Positions 39,695-48,861 of a stretch of DNA of 64,000 bases are shown one piece after another; positions within the stretch are counted from its first letter, which is position 1, and every line of letters starts with the position of its first letter. Source of the stretch: Halapricum desulfuricans (GTDB taxonomy: Archaea; Halobacteriota; Halobacteria; Halobacteriales; Haloarculaceae); the NCBI RefSeq assembly GCF_017094465.1, contig NZ_CP064791.1, positions 2,418,001 to 2,482,000 on the forward strand, read 5' to 3'. Position numbers and translations under genes: made by a program. The notes beneath the pieces are model-generated. The model was not told the DNA's origin. It searched no databases and was given only the letters and a program-made list of their open reading frames with translations.

Positions 39695-41413
39695 ATGGAC
39701 GGTTCCCGACCGCTTCGCGTCCTCGCGATCGAAGGCACGGCCTGGGCGGCCTCAGCCGCGGTCTTCGAGACGAGCGACCCGACCCGCCCTGACGACGAGC
39801 GCGTCGAGATCTACACCGACGCCTACGAACCCGACAGCGGCGGCATCCACCCCCGTGAGGCCGCTGAACACATGCACGAAACGATCCCCGAAGTGGTCGC
39901 GAACGCCCGCGAGACGGCTCGCGAGTGGGCCGACGAGTCCGGTGGGGTAGACGCGGACTCACACGACGGAGACGCCCGACAACCCAGCGACGACGACCGA
40001 CGATCGCGGGAGGCGTCGCCGATCGACGCCGTCGCGTTCTCGCGGGGCCCCGGACTCGGCCCCTGCCTGCGGATCGTCGGCACGGCCGCTCGCGCCACGG
40101 CCCAGCGCTTCGGCGTGCCACTGGTCGGCGTCAATCATATGGTCGCTCACTTGGAGATTGGTCGTCACCGCTCGGGGTTCGACTCGCCGGTCTGTCTGAA
40201 CGCTTCCGGCGCGAACGCGCACATCCTGGGCTACCGCAACGGACGCTATCGCGTGCTCGGGGAGACGATGGACACCGGCGTCGGCAACGCGATCGACAAG
40301 TTCACCCGCCATCTCGGCTGGTCCCATCCCGGCGGTCCCAAAGTCGAGCAACGCGCGAGAGACGGCGAGTTCGTCGATCTCCCCTACGTCGTCAAGGGGA
40401 TGGACTTCTCGTTTTCCGGGATCATGAGCGCCGCAAAGCAGGCCGTCGATGACGGCGAGGCCGTCGAGGACGTGTGCTTTGGCCTGCAGGAACATATCTT
40501 CGCGATGCTGACTGAAGTGAGCGAGCGGGCGCTGTCGCTGACCGGGAGCGGCCAGCTCGTCCTCGGCGGCGGCGTGGCCCAGAACGACCGGCTCCGGGAG
40601 ATGCTGCGGGAGATGTGCGACCAGCGTGGCGCGGACTTCTATGCTCCTGAGCCGCGATTCTTGCGTGACAACGCCGGGATGATCGCGGTGCTCGGCGCGA
40701 AGATGTACGAGGCCGGCGACACGATCTCGATCGAGGACTCGGCTATCGACTCGAACTTCCGGCCCGATCAGGTGCCGGTCACCTGGCGCGAGGCGGACGA
40801 CTGGACTGCCGACGGCGACAGCGTCCGCCTCGACGACACGGCCGTCCAGGGGGCGGAGGCGACCGTCACGATCGAGGACGGGACCGTCTCCAAGCGCCGG
40901 AATCCACGCGCCTATCGTCACGACCGGCTCGATTCGCGCCTGCGCCGCGAGCGAACCCGTCTGGAGGCCAGGCTCACCAGTCAGGCCCGCCGCGTCGGCG
41001 TCCCGACGCCGGTCGTCGAGGACGTCGATCCCGACCGTGGACGCCTCGTCTTCGAACACGTCGGTGACCGCGATCTCCGGGCGAATCCGACCGAGAGTCG
41101 CGTCAGAGCGGTCGGTCGCCATCTCGCGACGATCCACGACGCCGGGTTCGTCCACGGCGATCCAACCACCCGGAACGTCCGTCTCTCGGCCGATCGGACG
41201 TATCTCATCGACTTCGGGCTGGGCTATTTCACCGACGATCCCGAGGACTACGCGATGGATCTCCACGTCTTCGATCAGTCGCTGACCGGGACGGCCGACG
41301 ACAGCGACTCGCTGATCGCGGCCGCTCGCGAGGCCTATCGTGCTAGCAGTTCGGATCCTGGCCCCGTGCTCGACAGCCTCGAGGCGATCGAGGGGCGCGG
41401 CCGGTATCAGTAG
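39695..41413 (+). CDS. Kae1-Bud32 fusion, KEOPS complex (tRNA t6A synthesis)
   Basis: 572 residues. Kae1 part (about 1-365): IEGTAWAASAAVF start, metal-binding His148 and His152 in NHMVAHLE, GGVAQNDRL, and FLRDNAGMIAVLG. Bud32 kinase/ATPase part (from about 385): AYRHDRLDSRLRRERTRLEA, HGDPTTRNV and IDFGLGYF. KEOPS transfers threonylcarbamoyl to A37 of ANN-decoding tRNAs. The fusion is normal for many Euryarchaeota. Unusual is a 30-residue acidic insert at about 79-108 (ESGGVDADSHDGDARQ...) in Kae1 ahead of FSRGPGLGPCL. Product is the substrate of the methylthiotransferase at 11006-12301. Confidence 0.95.
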   Translation: MDGSRPLRVLAIEGTAWAASAAVFETSDPTRPDDERVEIYTDAYEPDSGGIHPREAAEHMHETIPEVVANARETAREWADESGGVDADSHDGDARQPSDDDRRSREASPIDAVAFSRGPGLGPCLRIVGTAARATAQRFGVPLVGVNHMVAHLEIGRHRSGFDSPVCLNASGANAHILGYRNGRYRVLGETMDTGVGNAIDKFTRHLGWSHPGGPKVEQRARDGEFVDLPYVVKGMDFSFSGIMSAAKQAVDDGEAVEDVCFGLQEHIFAMLTEVSERALSLTGSGQLVLGGGVAQNDRLREMLREMCDQRGADFYAPEPRFLRDNAGMIAVLGAKMYEAGDTISIEDSAIDSNFRPDQVPVTWREADDWTADGDSVRLDDTAVQGAEATVTIEDGTVSKRRNPRAYRHDRLDSRLRRERTRLEARLTSQARRVGVPTPVVEDVDPDRGRLVFEHVGDRDLRANPTESRVRAVGRHLATIHDAGFVHGDPTTRNVRLSADRTYLIDFGLGYFTDDPEDYAMDLHVFDQSLTGTADDSDSLIAAAREAYRASSSDPGPVLDSLEAIEGRGRYQ

Positions 41414-41541
41414 CGCTTGCCGCTCTCAGGTCAGTAATTCTTCGAACAGCGCCAGTAGATCCGTCGGCGTCCCCGCGAGCCCGTCGCCGTCGACAGCTCG
41501 GATGGACAAACGACTTAGTGTGTGCCCACCTACACCAGGGT

Positions 41542-41814
41542 ATGACGGACAAGCCACAGTCCGGCGAGATATTCGGTGTGCCGTACAACTTCGACCGACC
41601 GAGTCTGAAACGGCTGCTGTCCGCCTACTGGCAGCCTGGCGAGAGTATGCTCGTCGAGAAACCGTTCGGCGTCGGCTACACGCTGAACCTCGCAAACTGG
41701 CGGTCCTGGATCGTGCTGGCGACCGCTGGCGTCCTGCTCTATCAGGAAACCGGCGGCGATGACGACCACGAGGCGGCGTCCGACGAGGAACCCGTCGAGG
41801 TCATCGTCGACTGA
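41542..41814 (+). CDS. DUF5808 protein
   Basis: 90 residues from ATG 41542: MTDKPQSGEIFGVPYNFDRP, then GYTLNLANWRSWIVLATAGV, the characteristic core of DUF5808. One hydrophobic stretch near 58-72 and an acidic tail (DDDHEAASDEEPVEV). Function unknown. Its stop abuts the stop of the convergent gene at 41815. Confidence 0.8.
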   Translation: MTDKPQSGEIFGVPYNFDRPSLKRLLSAYWQPGESMLVEKPFGVGYTLNLANWRSWIVLATAGVLLYQETGGDDDHEAASDEEPVEVIVD

Positions 41815-42315
41815 CTACAGCAGGTCCCGCAGTACCGTCCCGAACCCGGCGGCGCCCACGAAAAACGACACGAGCCCGCCGATTCCCGTGATAGCGAGCC
41901 CACCGTTGATCCCCGCGGCGACGACGAGTGCCACGAGCCACCCGTCCTCGTGACCGACCAGACTATCGGCGATCGCCAGAAACGCGATGGCCGCGCCGAT
42001 CGCCCAGAGGACGATCGCGAGCACGAGCAGCGCGACCGCAACCGGGACGCCGATGATCGTGATGAACAGCAGCAGCGACAGAAGCAACAGCGCGACTAGC
42101 GATATCACTCCGTAGACGAACGCGCCGACGACGTTCTCGCGTATCTCGTCGATCCGTCTCTCGGTGTAGCTGGGGACGAGCGCTACCAGAATCGCCCCCA
42201 TCAGAAACGTCGTCAGGAACGCGCTTGCGGCCCCACTCCCGAGGCTGAACACGATATCGACGCTGCCGGGATCGGGCGGGTCGAACGACTGGAGGGGCGC
42301 CGTGTGTAGATCCAT
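41815..42315 (-). CDS. polytopic membrane protein
   Basis: 166 residues from ATG 42315. Four to five hydrophobic segments: LGSGAASAFLTTFLMGAILV, a tandem pair (VVGAFVYGVISLVALLLLSL, TIIGVPVAVALLVLAIVLWA) and a C-terminal glycine-rich helix. Between helices 1 and 2 is YTERRIDEIRENV, which resembles the membrane part of haloarchaeal proteins fused to bactofilin-like domains, absent here. No function assigned. Confidence 0.6.
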   Translation of the reverse strand: MDLHTAPLQSFDPPDPGSVDIVFSLGSGAASAFLTTFLMGAILVALVPSYTERRIDEIRENVVGAFVYGVISLVALLLLSLLLFITIIGVPVAVALLVLAIVLWAIGAAIAFLAIADSLVGHEDGWLVALVVAAGINGGLAITGIGGLVSFFVGAAGFGTVLRDLL

Positions 42316-42420
42316 GGTAATACATCTCAATCGATCGAGAAAAGTCCTGCGACGCGGACATACGGTTTCGGTCGCTCCATCGCCGAGATATAAATATTCG
42401 AAGGACGACGACACAGTCAC

Positions 42421-43827
42421 ATGCGCCGTCGAAGGTTTCTCACTGTAACAGGGGGTTCACTCGCCGCCATCGCGGGTTGTGTCGGCGACGAGACACCGGA
42501 CGAAACACAGACGGTGCCGGATACACAGACCGCCACCGAGACCACCGAACCCACGCCGACACCGGACGGTACCGAGCAGCCGGCGGATGTCGTTGCCGCC
42601 GGCGAGTTGCTCGTTTCGGATATGCAAGCCGGCCGGTTCGAGGCGGCAGTCGAGCGGTTTCGCTCGGACGCCCAGTCTGCCATCTCAGCGGGCCGACTCG
42701 AGGAGATCTGGCTCGGCTACACGGCTGTGGGGGGCTCGTTCCAGAGAATTACCGACACGGAGGAAACCGTCCAGTCCGGGTACGACGCTGTCGGCCTGTC
42801 TCTGGAATTCGACCGGGGGACCCACGTCCTGCGAGTGCTCGCCGACGATCAGGACGCGCCCGCAATCGTCGGTATCTTCGTCAACGACGAGTACAGCAGG
42901 CCCGAATACGTCGACCCGAACGCGTTCCGGGCCGAGGAAGCGACGGTCGAAACTGACGACTGTCTCATGGACGGCGAACTGACGATTCCCGCGGAGGGCG
43001 ACGGCGTCCCCGGGATCGTTCTCGTCCACGGCAGCGATCCGAACGGCGCGGCGGATATGGATCTCACCACTGGCGGATCGAAACCGTTCAAAGACCTCGC
43101 GGAGGGGCTCGCGAGTCGCGGGGTCGCCGTGTTGCGGTACGACCGCCGGTCACACGCCTGTCCGAACTCGCTTGCCCCCGAGGAGTGGACGCTCGACAAC
43201 ATCACCGTCGACGACCCGCTGGTCGCGATCGAGGAACTCCGGGCAGTGCCGGCCGTCGATAGCGACAGGGTCGCCGTCGTCGGCCACAGTCTCGGCGGGA
43301 TGGCCGCTCCGCGCATCGCCGAGCGCGACGGCGGCCTCGCGGGGATCGCGATGCTTGCCGCCCCTGCGCGGAACTTCTATGAGATCTTCATCGAGCAGTT
43401 CGAGCACCTCGCGACGGTCGGCGAGTACGAGTGGGACGCGATGGCCGAGCAATACGAGCGCTGGGACGAGCGCATCGACCGGATCAGGGCGGGCGATTAC
43501 GAGGCCAGCGACACCGTCCTCGGGTATCCGGGCGCGCTCTGGAGCAGCGTCGACGCCTACGACCAGGTGGCGACGGCCAGAGCGATCGACACGCCGACGT
43601 TCGTCCTGCAGGGCGATCGGGACTATCAGGTGTCCGTCACGGCCGATTTCGAACGCTGGCAGACGCAACTCGCCGATCGTCCCGACGCCACGTTCGAGCT
43701 GTACGAGGGACTCAATCACGTGTTCCAGTACGGTGAGGGGCCGTCGACCCAGACCGAATACACGCTGGCGAACCCCGTCGATCGGTCCGTCGTCGAAGAC
43801 ATCGCGTCGTGGGCGACCCAACTGTAG
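42421..43827 (+). CDS. Tat lipoprotein with DUF3887-like and alpha/beta-hydrolase domains
   Basis: 468 residues. MRRRRFLTVTGGSLAAIAGC is a twin-arginine signal ending in a lipobox; Cys20 would be lipidated. A Thr/Pro-rich linker (about 25-55) leads to a DUF3887-type cone-like domain (about 58-165). The hydrolase (about 170-468) has VLVHGSDPNG (oxyanion region), GHSLGG with Ser289, Asp in LQGDRDYQVSV and His in GLNHVFQYG. It is probably an exported esterase or peptidase working at high salt; the same architecture occurs in bacterial secreted hydrolases. Confidence 0.85.
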   Translation: MRRRRFLTVTGGSLAAIAGCVGDETPDETQTVPDTQTATETTEPTPTPDGTEQPADVVAAGELLVSDMQAGRFEAAVERFRSDAQSAISAGRLEEIWLGYTAVGGSFQRITDTEETVQSGYDAVGLSLEFDRGTHVLRVLADDQDAPAIVGIFVNDEYSRPEYVDPNAFRAEEATVETDDCLMDGELTIPAEGDGVPGIVLVHGSDPNGAADMDLTTGGSKPFKDLAEGLASRGVAVLRYDRRSHACPNSLAPEEWTLDNITVDDPLVAIEELRAVPAVDSDRVAVVGHSLGGMAAPRIAERDGGLAGIAMLAAPARNFYEIFIEQFEHLATVGEYEWDAMAEQYERWDERIDRIRAGDYEASDTVLGYPGALWSSVDAYDQVATARAIDTPTFVLQGDRDYQVSVTADFERWQTQLADRPDATFELYEGLNHVFQYGEGPSTQTEYTLANPVDRSVVEDIASWATQL

Positions 43828-43856
43828 TCCGATGCAGGTGCGGGGCAAGCGGGGCT

Positions 43857-45104
43857 CTAGAAGTCGCTCAGTTTCGCCTGCAGTCCGGCGACCAGCTCTG
43901 ACTTGCGCCGGAGCGCACCCAGCGAGACCGGCAACTGCTCGGTCACACCCGTGATGGCCTCCCGAAACGTCTCGCTTTCCCCGTGCTGGCCCTCGAAGGC
44001 GTTGCGGACCCCCTCTCTGACCTGCCAGACGCCGACAGGTGCCCAGTACTCGTCGGTCACCTCCCGGAGGACGAGACACTTCGCCTGGCGGCCCCGATCG
44101 TGGAGGTGCTCGAGCACGCCCAGTCGGGAGGCGTAGTACGCGCCGGCGGTCTCCTCGACGTAGCCGGTGCGGCCCTCGTAGCCCTCGTGGGCGCTGGCGA
44201 GGTAGTAGGCCTCGCCGGCGGGGTTCCAGACGCTGTCGGGGGCTTTCATCTCGACGAGTTCGAACTCCCACTGGCCGGGCGTCAGGACGACCCAGTAGCG
44301 GTTGCCCATGTACTCGTTGTAGTGCACCTCGGTCTCGCTGATGGTCGAGGCGTTCCGAATGCCGCCCCGCAGGTACTGCCCGACGGTGTCGTCGACGGCG
44401 GTGATCGACCACCGCGTGGGGACGAGTCGTCGGTCCCGGCCGCGACCCAGCGCGCCCGCCGAGAGGATCGTGTTGATGTCGTAGACGTCGAACCCCCGCC
44501 GGTAGAGATAGGCCATCGCGCCCTCGGCCTGCCAGTCGTCGTCCTCCAGCGTCTTCTCGACCGGCCGGGGGACGTGGGGATTCTCGGCCAGGTCCGCCGA
44601 CTCGGCGCTGGCTCGCGGCCCGGTCGGTGCGCCCACGTCGTCAAGCGAGAGGTCGATGTCCGGTTCGCTGTCCAGTCCGACCTCGACGTCGACGGGGTGA
44701 TCGGCGATGGCGACTTCCCGCTGGACGCCGACGAACCCGTCCCAGACGTCCCGCACGTCGACGTTTGCCGACCGGGTCGAGTTCAGCAGGCCGGTCCGAC
44801 GCTGGAGCACGTCGGAGACGCCCAGGCCCTGCCGGTACCACTCCCCGGAGGTGGCAAAGTCGGCGGCGTCGCCGTCCGTGACGGGTGAGAGCACGCCCGT
44901 CGAGACGTTGGGGTACGACGAGCGACCGACGAAGATCTCCGGGGCCGTCGCACCGAACAACGAATCCCCGGAGACGGCCTGTTCGAACTCCCGTTCGACC
45001 TCATCGAGGTAGTCGGTGATCTCGTAGGACTTCTCCTCGGCGAGGCGTCGCTTCTCGGCGGCCTCGTCGCGCTGGAAGTCCTCGATGAAGTCGTCTAGTT
45101 GCAT
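43857..45104 (-). CDS. nreA: NreA DNA-repair protein with C-terminal PIP box
   Basis: 415 residues. N-terminal Nre domain (FVGRSSYPNVSTGVLSPVTD, with GLLNSTRSANVDVRDVWDGF), a middle basic region, and C-terminal Nre domain (VHYNEYMGNRYWVVLTPGQW, YYASRLGVLEHLHDRGRQAK). The last seven residues QAKLSDF match the PCNA-interacting peptide Q-x2-L-x2-F. Nre proteins are archaeal repair factors acting with PCNA after crosslinking damage. The linker region between domains (about 150-200) is acidic and low-complexity. Monocistronic; no repair gene adjoins it. Confidence 0.88.
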   Translation of the reverse strand: MQLDDFIEDFQRDEAAEKRRLAEEKSYEITDYLDEVEREFEQAVSGDSLFGATAPEIFVGRSSYPNVSTGVLSPVTDGDAADFATSGEWYRQGLGVSDVLQRRTGLLNSTRSANVDVRDVWDGFVGVQREVAIADHPVDVEVGLDSEPDIDLSLDDVGAPTGPRASAESADLAENPHVPRPVEKTLEDDDWQAEGAMAYLYRRGFDVYDINTILSAGALGRGRDRRLVPTRWSITAVDDTVGQYLRGGIRNASTISETEVHYNEYMGNRYWVVLTPGQWEFELVEMKAPDSVWNPAGEAYYLASAHEGYEGRTGYVEETAGAYYASRLGVLEHLHDRGRQAKCLVLREVTDEYWAPVGVWQVREGVRNAFEGQHGESETFREAITGVTEQLPVSLGALRRKSELVAGLQAKLSDF

Positions 45105-45216
45105 CTATCGACTGTTCGGCGTTCAGCGTCATGAATGTTGCACTCGTCGTGTCTGCCCAGGACGGGCGATGGGAGGTCGACGAACAGCGACCAGATCGCC
45201 CCTGCTGTATGTTATG

Positions 45217-45221
45217 TTTAA
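45217..45221 (+). promoter_or_regulatory. TATA-like box for the gene at 45251
   Basis: TTTAA lies 29 nt before the ATG at 45251, in a short AT-rich stretch (GTTATGTTTAACC). It supports choosing the inner ATG as start. Confidence 0.5.
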
Positions 45222-45250
45222 CCAAGGTATTCCCGCCCGAATCTCGGAGT

Positions 45251-45613
45251 ATGCACCTGCGGTTGATCTCACCTTCGATCGAACTGTCGCCGGATCGTTC
45301 GATATGGGTGACTGCGATCCTGTTTTATGGTGTCGGTGACGTGGTGACGACGAGTATCGGGGTCGGCATGGAGGGACTCACCGAAACGGGGCCGCTCCTG
45401 GCGTTTCTCATCGAGCAGTACGACCTGGATTTGGTGGCGACGTTCGTCGCCGCTGTCGGGGTGAAGGCTGCCTTTTTGGGTGGTTGCTATGCGGTATGGA
45501 TGCGCTTGCCCCGGCCACAGTGTGTTTCCGTTCCACTCGGACTAGCACTCGTTGGCATACCGGTGACTGCGTGGAACCTCTATCACGTGATATCCCTGGC
45601 CCGGCCGTTCTAG
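45251..45613 (+). CDS. DUF5658-like small membrane protein
   Basis: 120 residues from ATG 45251, supported by a TATA-like box 29 nt upstream. Three or four TM helices: WVTAILFYGVGDVVTTSIGV, VATFVAAVGVKAAFLGGCYA and VPLGLALVGIPVTAWNLYHV. The D-x2-T-T start of helix 1 is seen in DUF5658 proteins. No known function. Convergent with the next gene. Confidence 0.65.
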   Translation: MHLRLISPSIELSPDRSIWVTAILFYGVGDVVTTSIGVGMEGLTETGPLLAFLIEQYDLDLVATFVAAVGVKAAFLGGCYAVWMRLPRPQCVSVPLGLALVGIPVTAWNLYHVISLARPF

Positions 45614-45730
45614 TGTCGATCGGACTGGCGGCTGTACTGTGCGAAACCGTCTTTCGAAACAGGCGGAGTGCGCTAGGTGGAAAGAACACGGCTGTGCTTC
45701 GAGAATCGGCCACGCGACGCCGAGAGATCG

Positions 45731-46222
45731 CTACAGGTTTTGCTCCACCCTCGATCTGTCCGAATGTCCTGCCGAGGTGCGAATGTCAGCGAGGTGTTCG
45801 TCGACACTGAACAGTTCCCCGTCGGTGACTGCCGGTGAGCAAAACCGGAGTTGCCCGCCCGTGTATTCGAGAACCATCTTGTGGGGGACCATCGTCACGG
45901 TGTACTCCATGTCGTTGAAACGAGTTTCCGAGACGGTCGTCGTTCTGATTCCGGGGATACTGGCGTCGTTTTCCTCGGCCCACGCTTCGATTTCAGCGAG
46001 GCGCTGGGTGAGGTGTTGGGCGATCGGGACTCCGTCGTAGTCGCCCTCGTGAATGATCCCGTCCCCGACGACGTGGATCGTGTACTCGGAAACGAAACCG
46101 TCCGCAGCCAGCGTCTCGAGGGTCTGTATTCGTTCGATATGTGGCCTGATCGCAGTCCGCGGAGCCAGCGACCGAACGTAGAGTTCGAGCGAATTTTGTC
46201 GGTTTTCTGTCATTGTATTCAC
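45731..46222 (-). CDS. haloarchaeal conserved protein (LYVRSLAP family)
   Basis: 163 residues. LELYVRSLAPRTAIRPHIER and a later TQRLAEIEAWAEENDASIPG helix are typical of a Halobacteria-only family I have seen annotated as HTH- or transposon-associated hypothetical proteins, without known function. ATG 46213 (MTENRQNS) is an equally likely start. The AT-rich 46223-46389 spacer behind it holds nothing clear. Confidence 0.6.
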   Translation of the reverse strand: MNTMTENRQNSLELYVRSLAPRTAIRPHIERIQTLETLAADGFVSEYTIHVVGDGIIHEGDYDGVPIAQHLTQRLAEIEAWAEENDASIPGIRTTTVSETRFNDMEYTVTMVPHKMVLEYTGGQLRFCSPAVTDGELFSVDEHLADIRTSAGHSDRSRVEQNL

Positions 46223-46389
46223 GATTATCCTAACTGTGTCGTTCGAGATTTACCGCCCAAAACGCCCCGGTTGGATCGCCACGGTGTTTTTCTGTTGTGC
46301 GGCGATCTGATTGCGACACACGGTCTGGCCGAACGTCTTCACGGGCGTGCAGCCGGCAGTACGAGGCGTCCACACCGGGACAGTCGCGC

Positions 46390-46668
46390 TCAATCGATCA
46401 GATTCTGCGATTCGATCTGTTGCCAGATGTCGTTTCCGTCGGTGGTGATCCCGTAGACGCGTCCTTTCTTGCGCTCTTCCGGCACCAGGAGTTCGACGAG
46501 CCCCCGATCGCGCAGTCCCTTGAGTGCCCGGGAGACGTGGGCGATACCGATATCGGCTTCGTCGGCAATCTGTGATGGCGTGGCCGGTCCCTCAGCGAGG
46601 CGTTTCAGCGCAGTGACCCGGTAATCGGAGCTGATCACGAATCCGATTTCATCCCATTCATCCGACAT
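46390..46668 (-). CDS. winged-helix regulator overlapping the DUF354 gene
   Basis: 92 residues: SDYRVTALKRLAEGPATPSQ, then IADEADIGIAHVSRALKGLR and a GLVELLVPEERKKGRVYGIT wing form a complete ArsR/MarR-type winged helix without a sensor domain. It overlaps the upstream glycosyltransferase-like gene by 11 nt, so the two are co-expressed. It probably regulates the surface-polysaccharide cluster or its own operon (inference). Confidence 0.78.
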   Translation of the reverse strand: MSDEWDEIGFVISSDYRVTALKRLAEGPATPSQIADEADIGIAHVSRALKGLRDRGLVELLVPEERKKGRVYGITTDGNDIWQQIESQNLID

Positions 46669-47770
46669 TTTTGCCCCCGCGTGTCTGCTCTGCCCGTAGA
46701 CGTGCTGGTCGAAGGTGTGACACGGATTCGATAGCCTCGGAGGATTCGGCGACCTCCACGAGGATATCCGAGAGGTTGACCATGTCTTTGACGTACGCGT
46801 CCCGTCGCTGTCGCCACGTCGATTCGGTCTCGTCGTCGGTGAGCAGTGAGATCGCCTTGTCGACGATTTCGGTCGCGTCCCGGAGGTTGACGATCAGCCC
46901 GGCCCGCTCCAGTTCCAGGAAGTTGCCCATGTCGTCCTCCCCGACGAAGGAGTTCGATCTGATGGCGGGCGTCCCCAGCAGTGCGGCTTCCGTGACCATC
47001 GTCTGTGTGTCCGCGACGAGCACGCTTGCTTCGGCCAGTGCGTCGTGCAGCTTCGCCGGGTGGAGATCGAACGGGCGGGCCGAGACCGTCGAGAAGTCGA
47101 GCGAGTCGTCCTCGTCGGAGACGAAGACCGTTGCGTGCTCTGCCAGGCGCTCGATCAGTGGCCCTCGTACCTCCGGCGTGAGGCCAGCCTTACCGACGTC
47201 GTGGTGGGAGCCGAAGGCGTTCAGCCGGAGGATGACGTACTGCTCGTCGGGCCCGACACCGAGATCGTCCCGGATCGTCGGATCGGGCTCGAACACCGAC
47301 GGGTGGAGATACGCCGATTCCTTGAACCCCTCGAAGGTGTAGTGGGACTCCCCCAGGTCTTTCCGGAAGGCCGACGGCGTCAGGATCACGCGTGCAAACG
47401 GCGTCGATATCGCGTGATCGAGCGACGTGGGTTCGGAGTCGAGAACGAGTACCGAAGGCGTTCGCGAGAGCAGCCCCGCGTGGGCCCCGTACGCCCCCAT
47501 CCCGAAGATGAGGTCCGGGTCGAGTCGGCGGACCGTTCGAGTGATGTGGTAGTAGTGACCGGGCAACTGCTTGAACAGCGACCGCCGGTCGGTACCACAA
47601 CTCCCGTAGACCGTGTAGTCCAGTCCCTCCCAGTCGAGCAATGCGAGCGTACACCCGTAATCTCGTGCCAGAATGGACGTCCGATGACCGCGCTGTTGTA
47701 ACTTCCTGATCACATGTTTGTACATGTGGACGTGGGCAGGCGTGTTCGTGAAGAACAGATAATGCATCAC
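46658..47770 (-). CDS. DUF354 glycosyltransferase-like protein (GT-B fold)
   Basis: 370 residues. LFFTNTPAHVHMYKHVIRKL and GMGAYGAHAGLLSRTPSVLV form the N-terminal Rossmann half; the C-terminal half has FVSDEDDSLDFS and VLVADTQTMVTEAALLGTPA, with the expected serine-containing acceptor loop. DUF354 proteins resemble UDP-N-acetylglucosamine 2-epimerases and GT-B transferases and are typical of archaeal glycan clusters. Cytoplasmic. It is the first gene of a two-gene operon with the winged-helix regulator. Confidence 0.8.
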   Translation of the reverse strand: MMHYLFFTNTPAHVHMYKHVIRKLQQRGHRTSILARDYGCTLALLDWEGLDYTVYGSCGTDRRSLFKQLPGHYYHITRTVRRLDPDLIFGMGAYGAHAGLLSRTPSVLVLDSEPTSLDHAISTPFARVILTPSAFRKDLGESHYTFEGFKESAYLHPSVFEPDPTIRDDLGVGPDEQYVILRLNAFGSHHDVGKAGLTPEVRGPLIERLAEHATVFVSDEDDSLDFSTVSARPFDLHPAKLHDALAEASVLVADTQTMVTEAALLGTPAIRSNSFVGEDDMGNFLELERAGLIVNLRDATEIVDKAISLLTDDETESTWRQRRDAYVKDMVNLSDILVEVAESSEAIESVSHLRPARLRAEQTRGGKNVG

Positions 47771-48184
47771 TCTCTACACAGTTCAAACTGTGACGGTATT
47801 GTTAGTCAGCCCTTGCGAGCGGTGAACGCGACCAATCCCGACCTTTCTCAGATGGGCCGATCCACCTCTTAGCCCGACGGACATCTCGACTGTCGGGGTG
47901 GCAGCGTCCGAGAAGTGATACGGATTGCTGTACCGATTTACCGCTCCAACCGCTATCGGGCGGTCGATACGGAAGGGACGTACAGCGATCCGTACGAGGG
48001 GTTTCGTCTATCCCGTCTCGCGGTAACCACCGCCTACGCCTTCGGGAACAGGACAGGAATGTGTACGTCCCTCATAACAAGGATGGCAGACGGAGACAGG
48101 CACTTGCAGGATGAACTACTTTGTCTGTCAGCACCGTCGCCCGAAGCGGCGTTCGGTCCCGCTGTCCCCGGACAGGTGCACCTG
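47771..48184. other. 414-bp divergent intergenic region
   Basis: Lies between the start of the DUF354 gene (minus) and the YdjM-like gene (plus). A frame continues upstream of 48185 but its translation looks random (runs such as RSNRYRAVDTEGTYSDPYEG). I see no hairpin or repeat of note. Confidence 0.4.
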
Positions 48185-48760
48185 ATGTGGCCCTGGGAAC
48201 ATCTCGCGCTGGCGTACCTGTTCGGGTCGGCCGTCCACAGAGTCGCGGCCGGTCGTGGTCCGACCACTGCAGCGGTCGGTGCGATCGCGGTCGCCTCCCA
48301 GCTGCCCGATCTGATCGACAAGCCGCTGGCCTGGACGTTCGGGGTGCTTCCCAGCGGGCTCTCGCTGGGCCACTCCCTGCTGTTTGCGGTCCCGCTGTCA
48401 GCACTCGTGATCCTGCTCGCCCGCACCGACGGGAGAACGACCCTGGGTATCGTGTTCGCACTCGCCTACGGCTCACACCTGCTAGGGGACGCCACGTACT
48501 CGCTTTTGACCAGCGGTGAACTCGCGACCGGGTTCCTCCTGTGGCCGCTGATCCCGGCCTCGTCCGAGGCTGGCATCGGACTCCTGTCCCAGGCAGGGGT
48601 GTTCTTCGATGCGTTCGTCGAGTTCCTGGGAACGCCACGGGGGCGCCTGTATCTCCTCTTCGAGGCGACGCTACTGGGTGGTGTCACCCTGCTCTGGCAT
48701 CTCGACAGGCGGCCTGGGCTGTCGTGGTTCAGACGACGGCTTCGTGTGTCGACGGAGTGA
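48185..48760 (+). CDS. YdjM/DUF457-like membrane-bound metal-dependent hydrolase
   Basis: 191 residues from ATG 48185 (MWPWEHLALAYLFGSAVHRV). His in WEHLA, Asp in SQLPDLIDKPLAW, His in LGHSLLFAVPLS and HLLGDATYS are spread on four to five TM helices, the conserved H...PDxD...GH...H..D pattern of this family. Related bacterial YdjM is a membrane protein of unclear enzymatic role. Located at the start of the surface-polysaccharide region. Confidence 0.78.
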   Translation: MWPWEHLALAYLFGSAVHRVAAGRGPTTAAVGAIAVASQLPDLIDKPLAWTFGVLPSGLSLGHSLLFAVPLSALVILLARTDGRTTLGIVFALAYGSHLLGDATYSLLTSGELATGFLLWPLIPASSEAGIGLLSQAGVFFDAFVEFLGTPRGRLYLLFEATLLGGVTLLWHLDRRPGLSWFRRRLRVSTE

Positions 48761-48861
48761 TCCCCATGCGATCGAACGGACAGCTGTCCCACAGGCTGCT
48801 ATCCGTCAATTCCGGATCGACCCTGGGCGATTTCAACGCCACATCCGCACAGGAGTCCGTA

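Noticed and set aside
47915-48184. N-terminal extension of the YdjM-like protein
   Set aside because: Translation before 48185 lacks hydrophobic or family-like sequence; the conserved start is MWPWEH.
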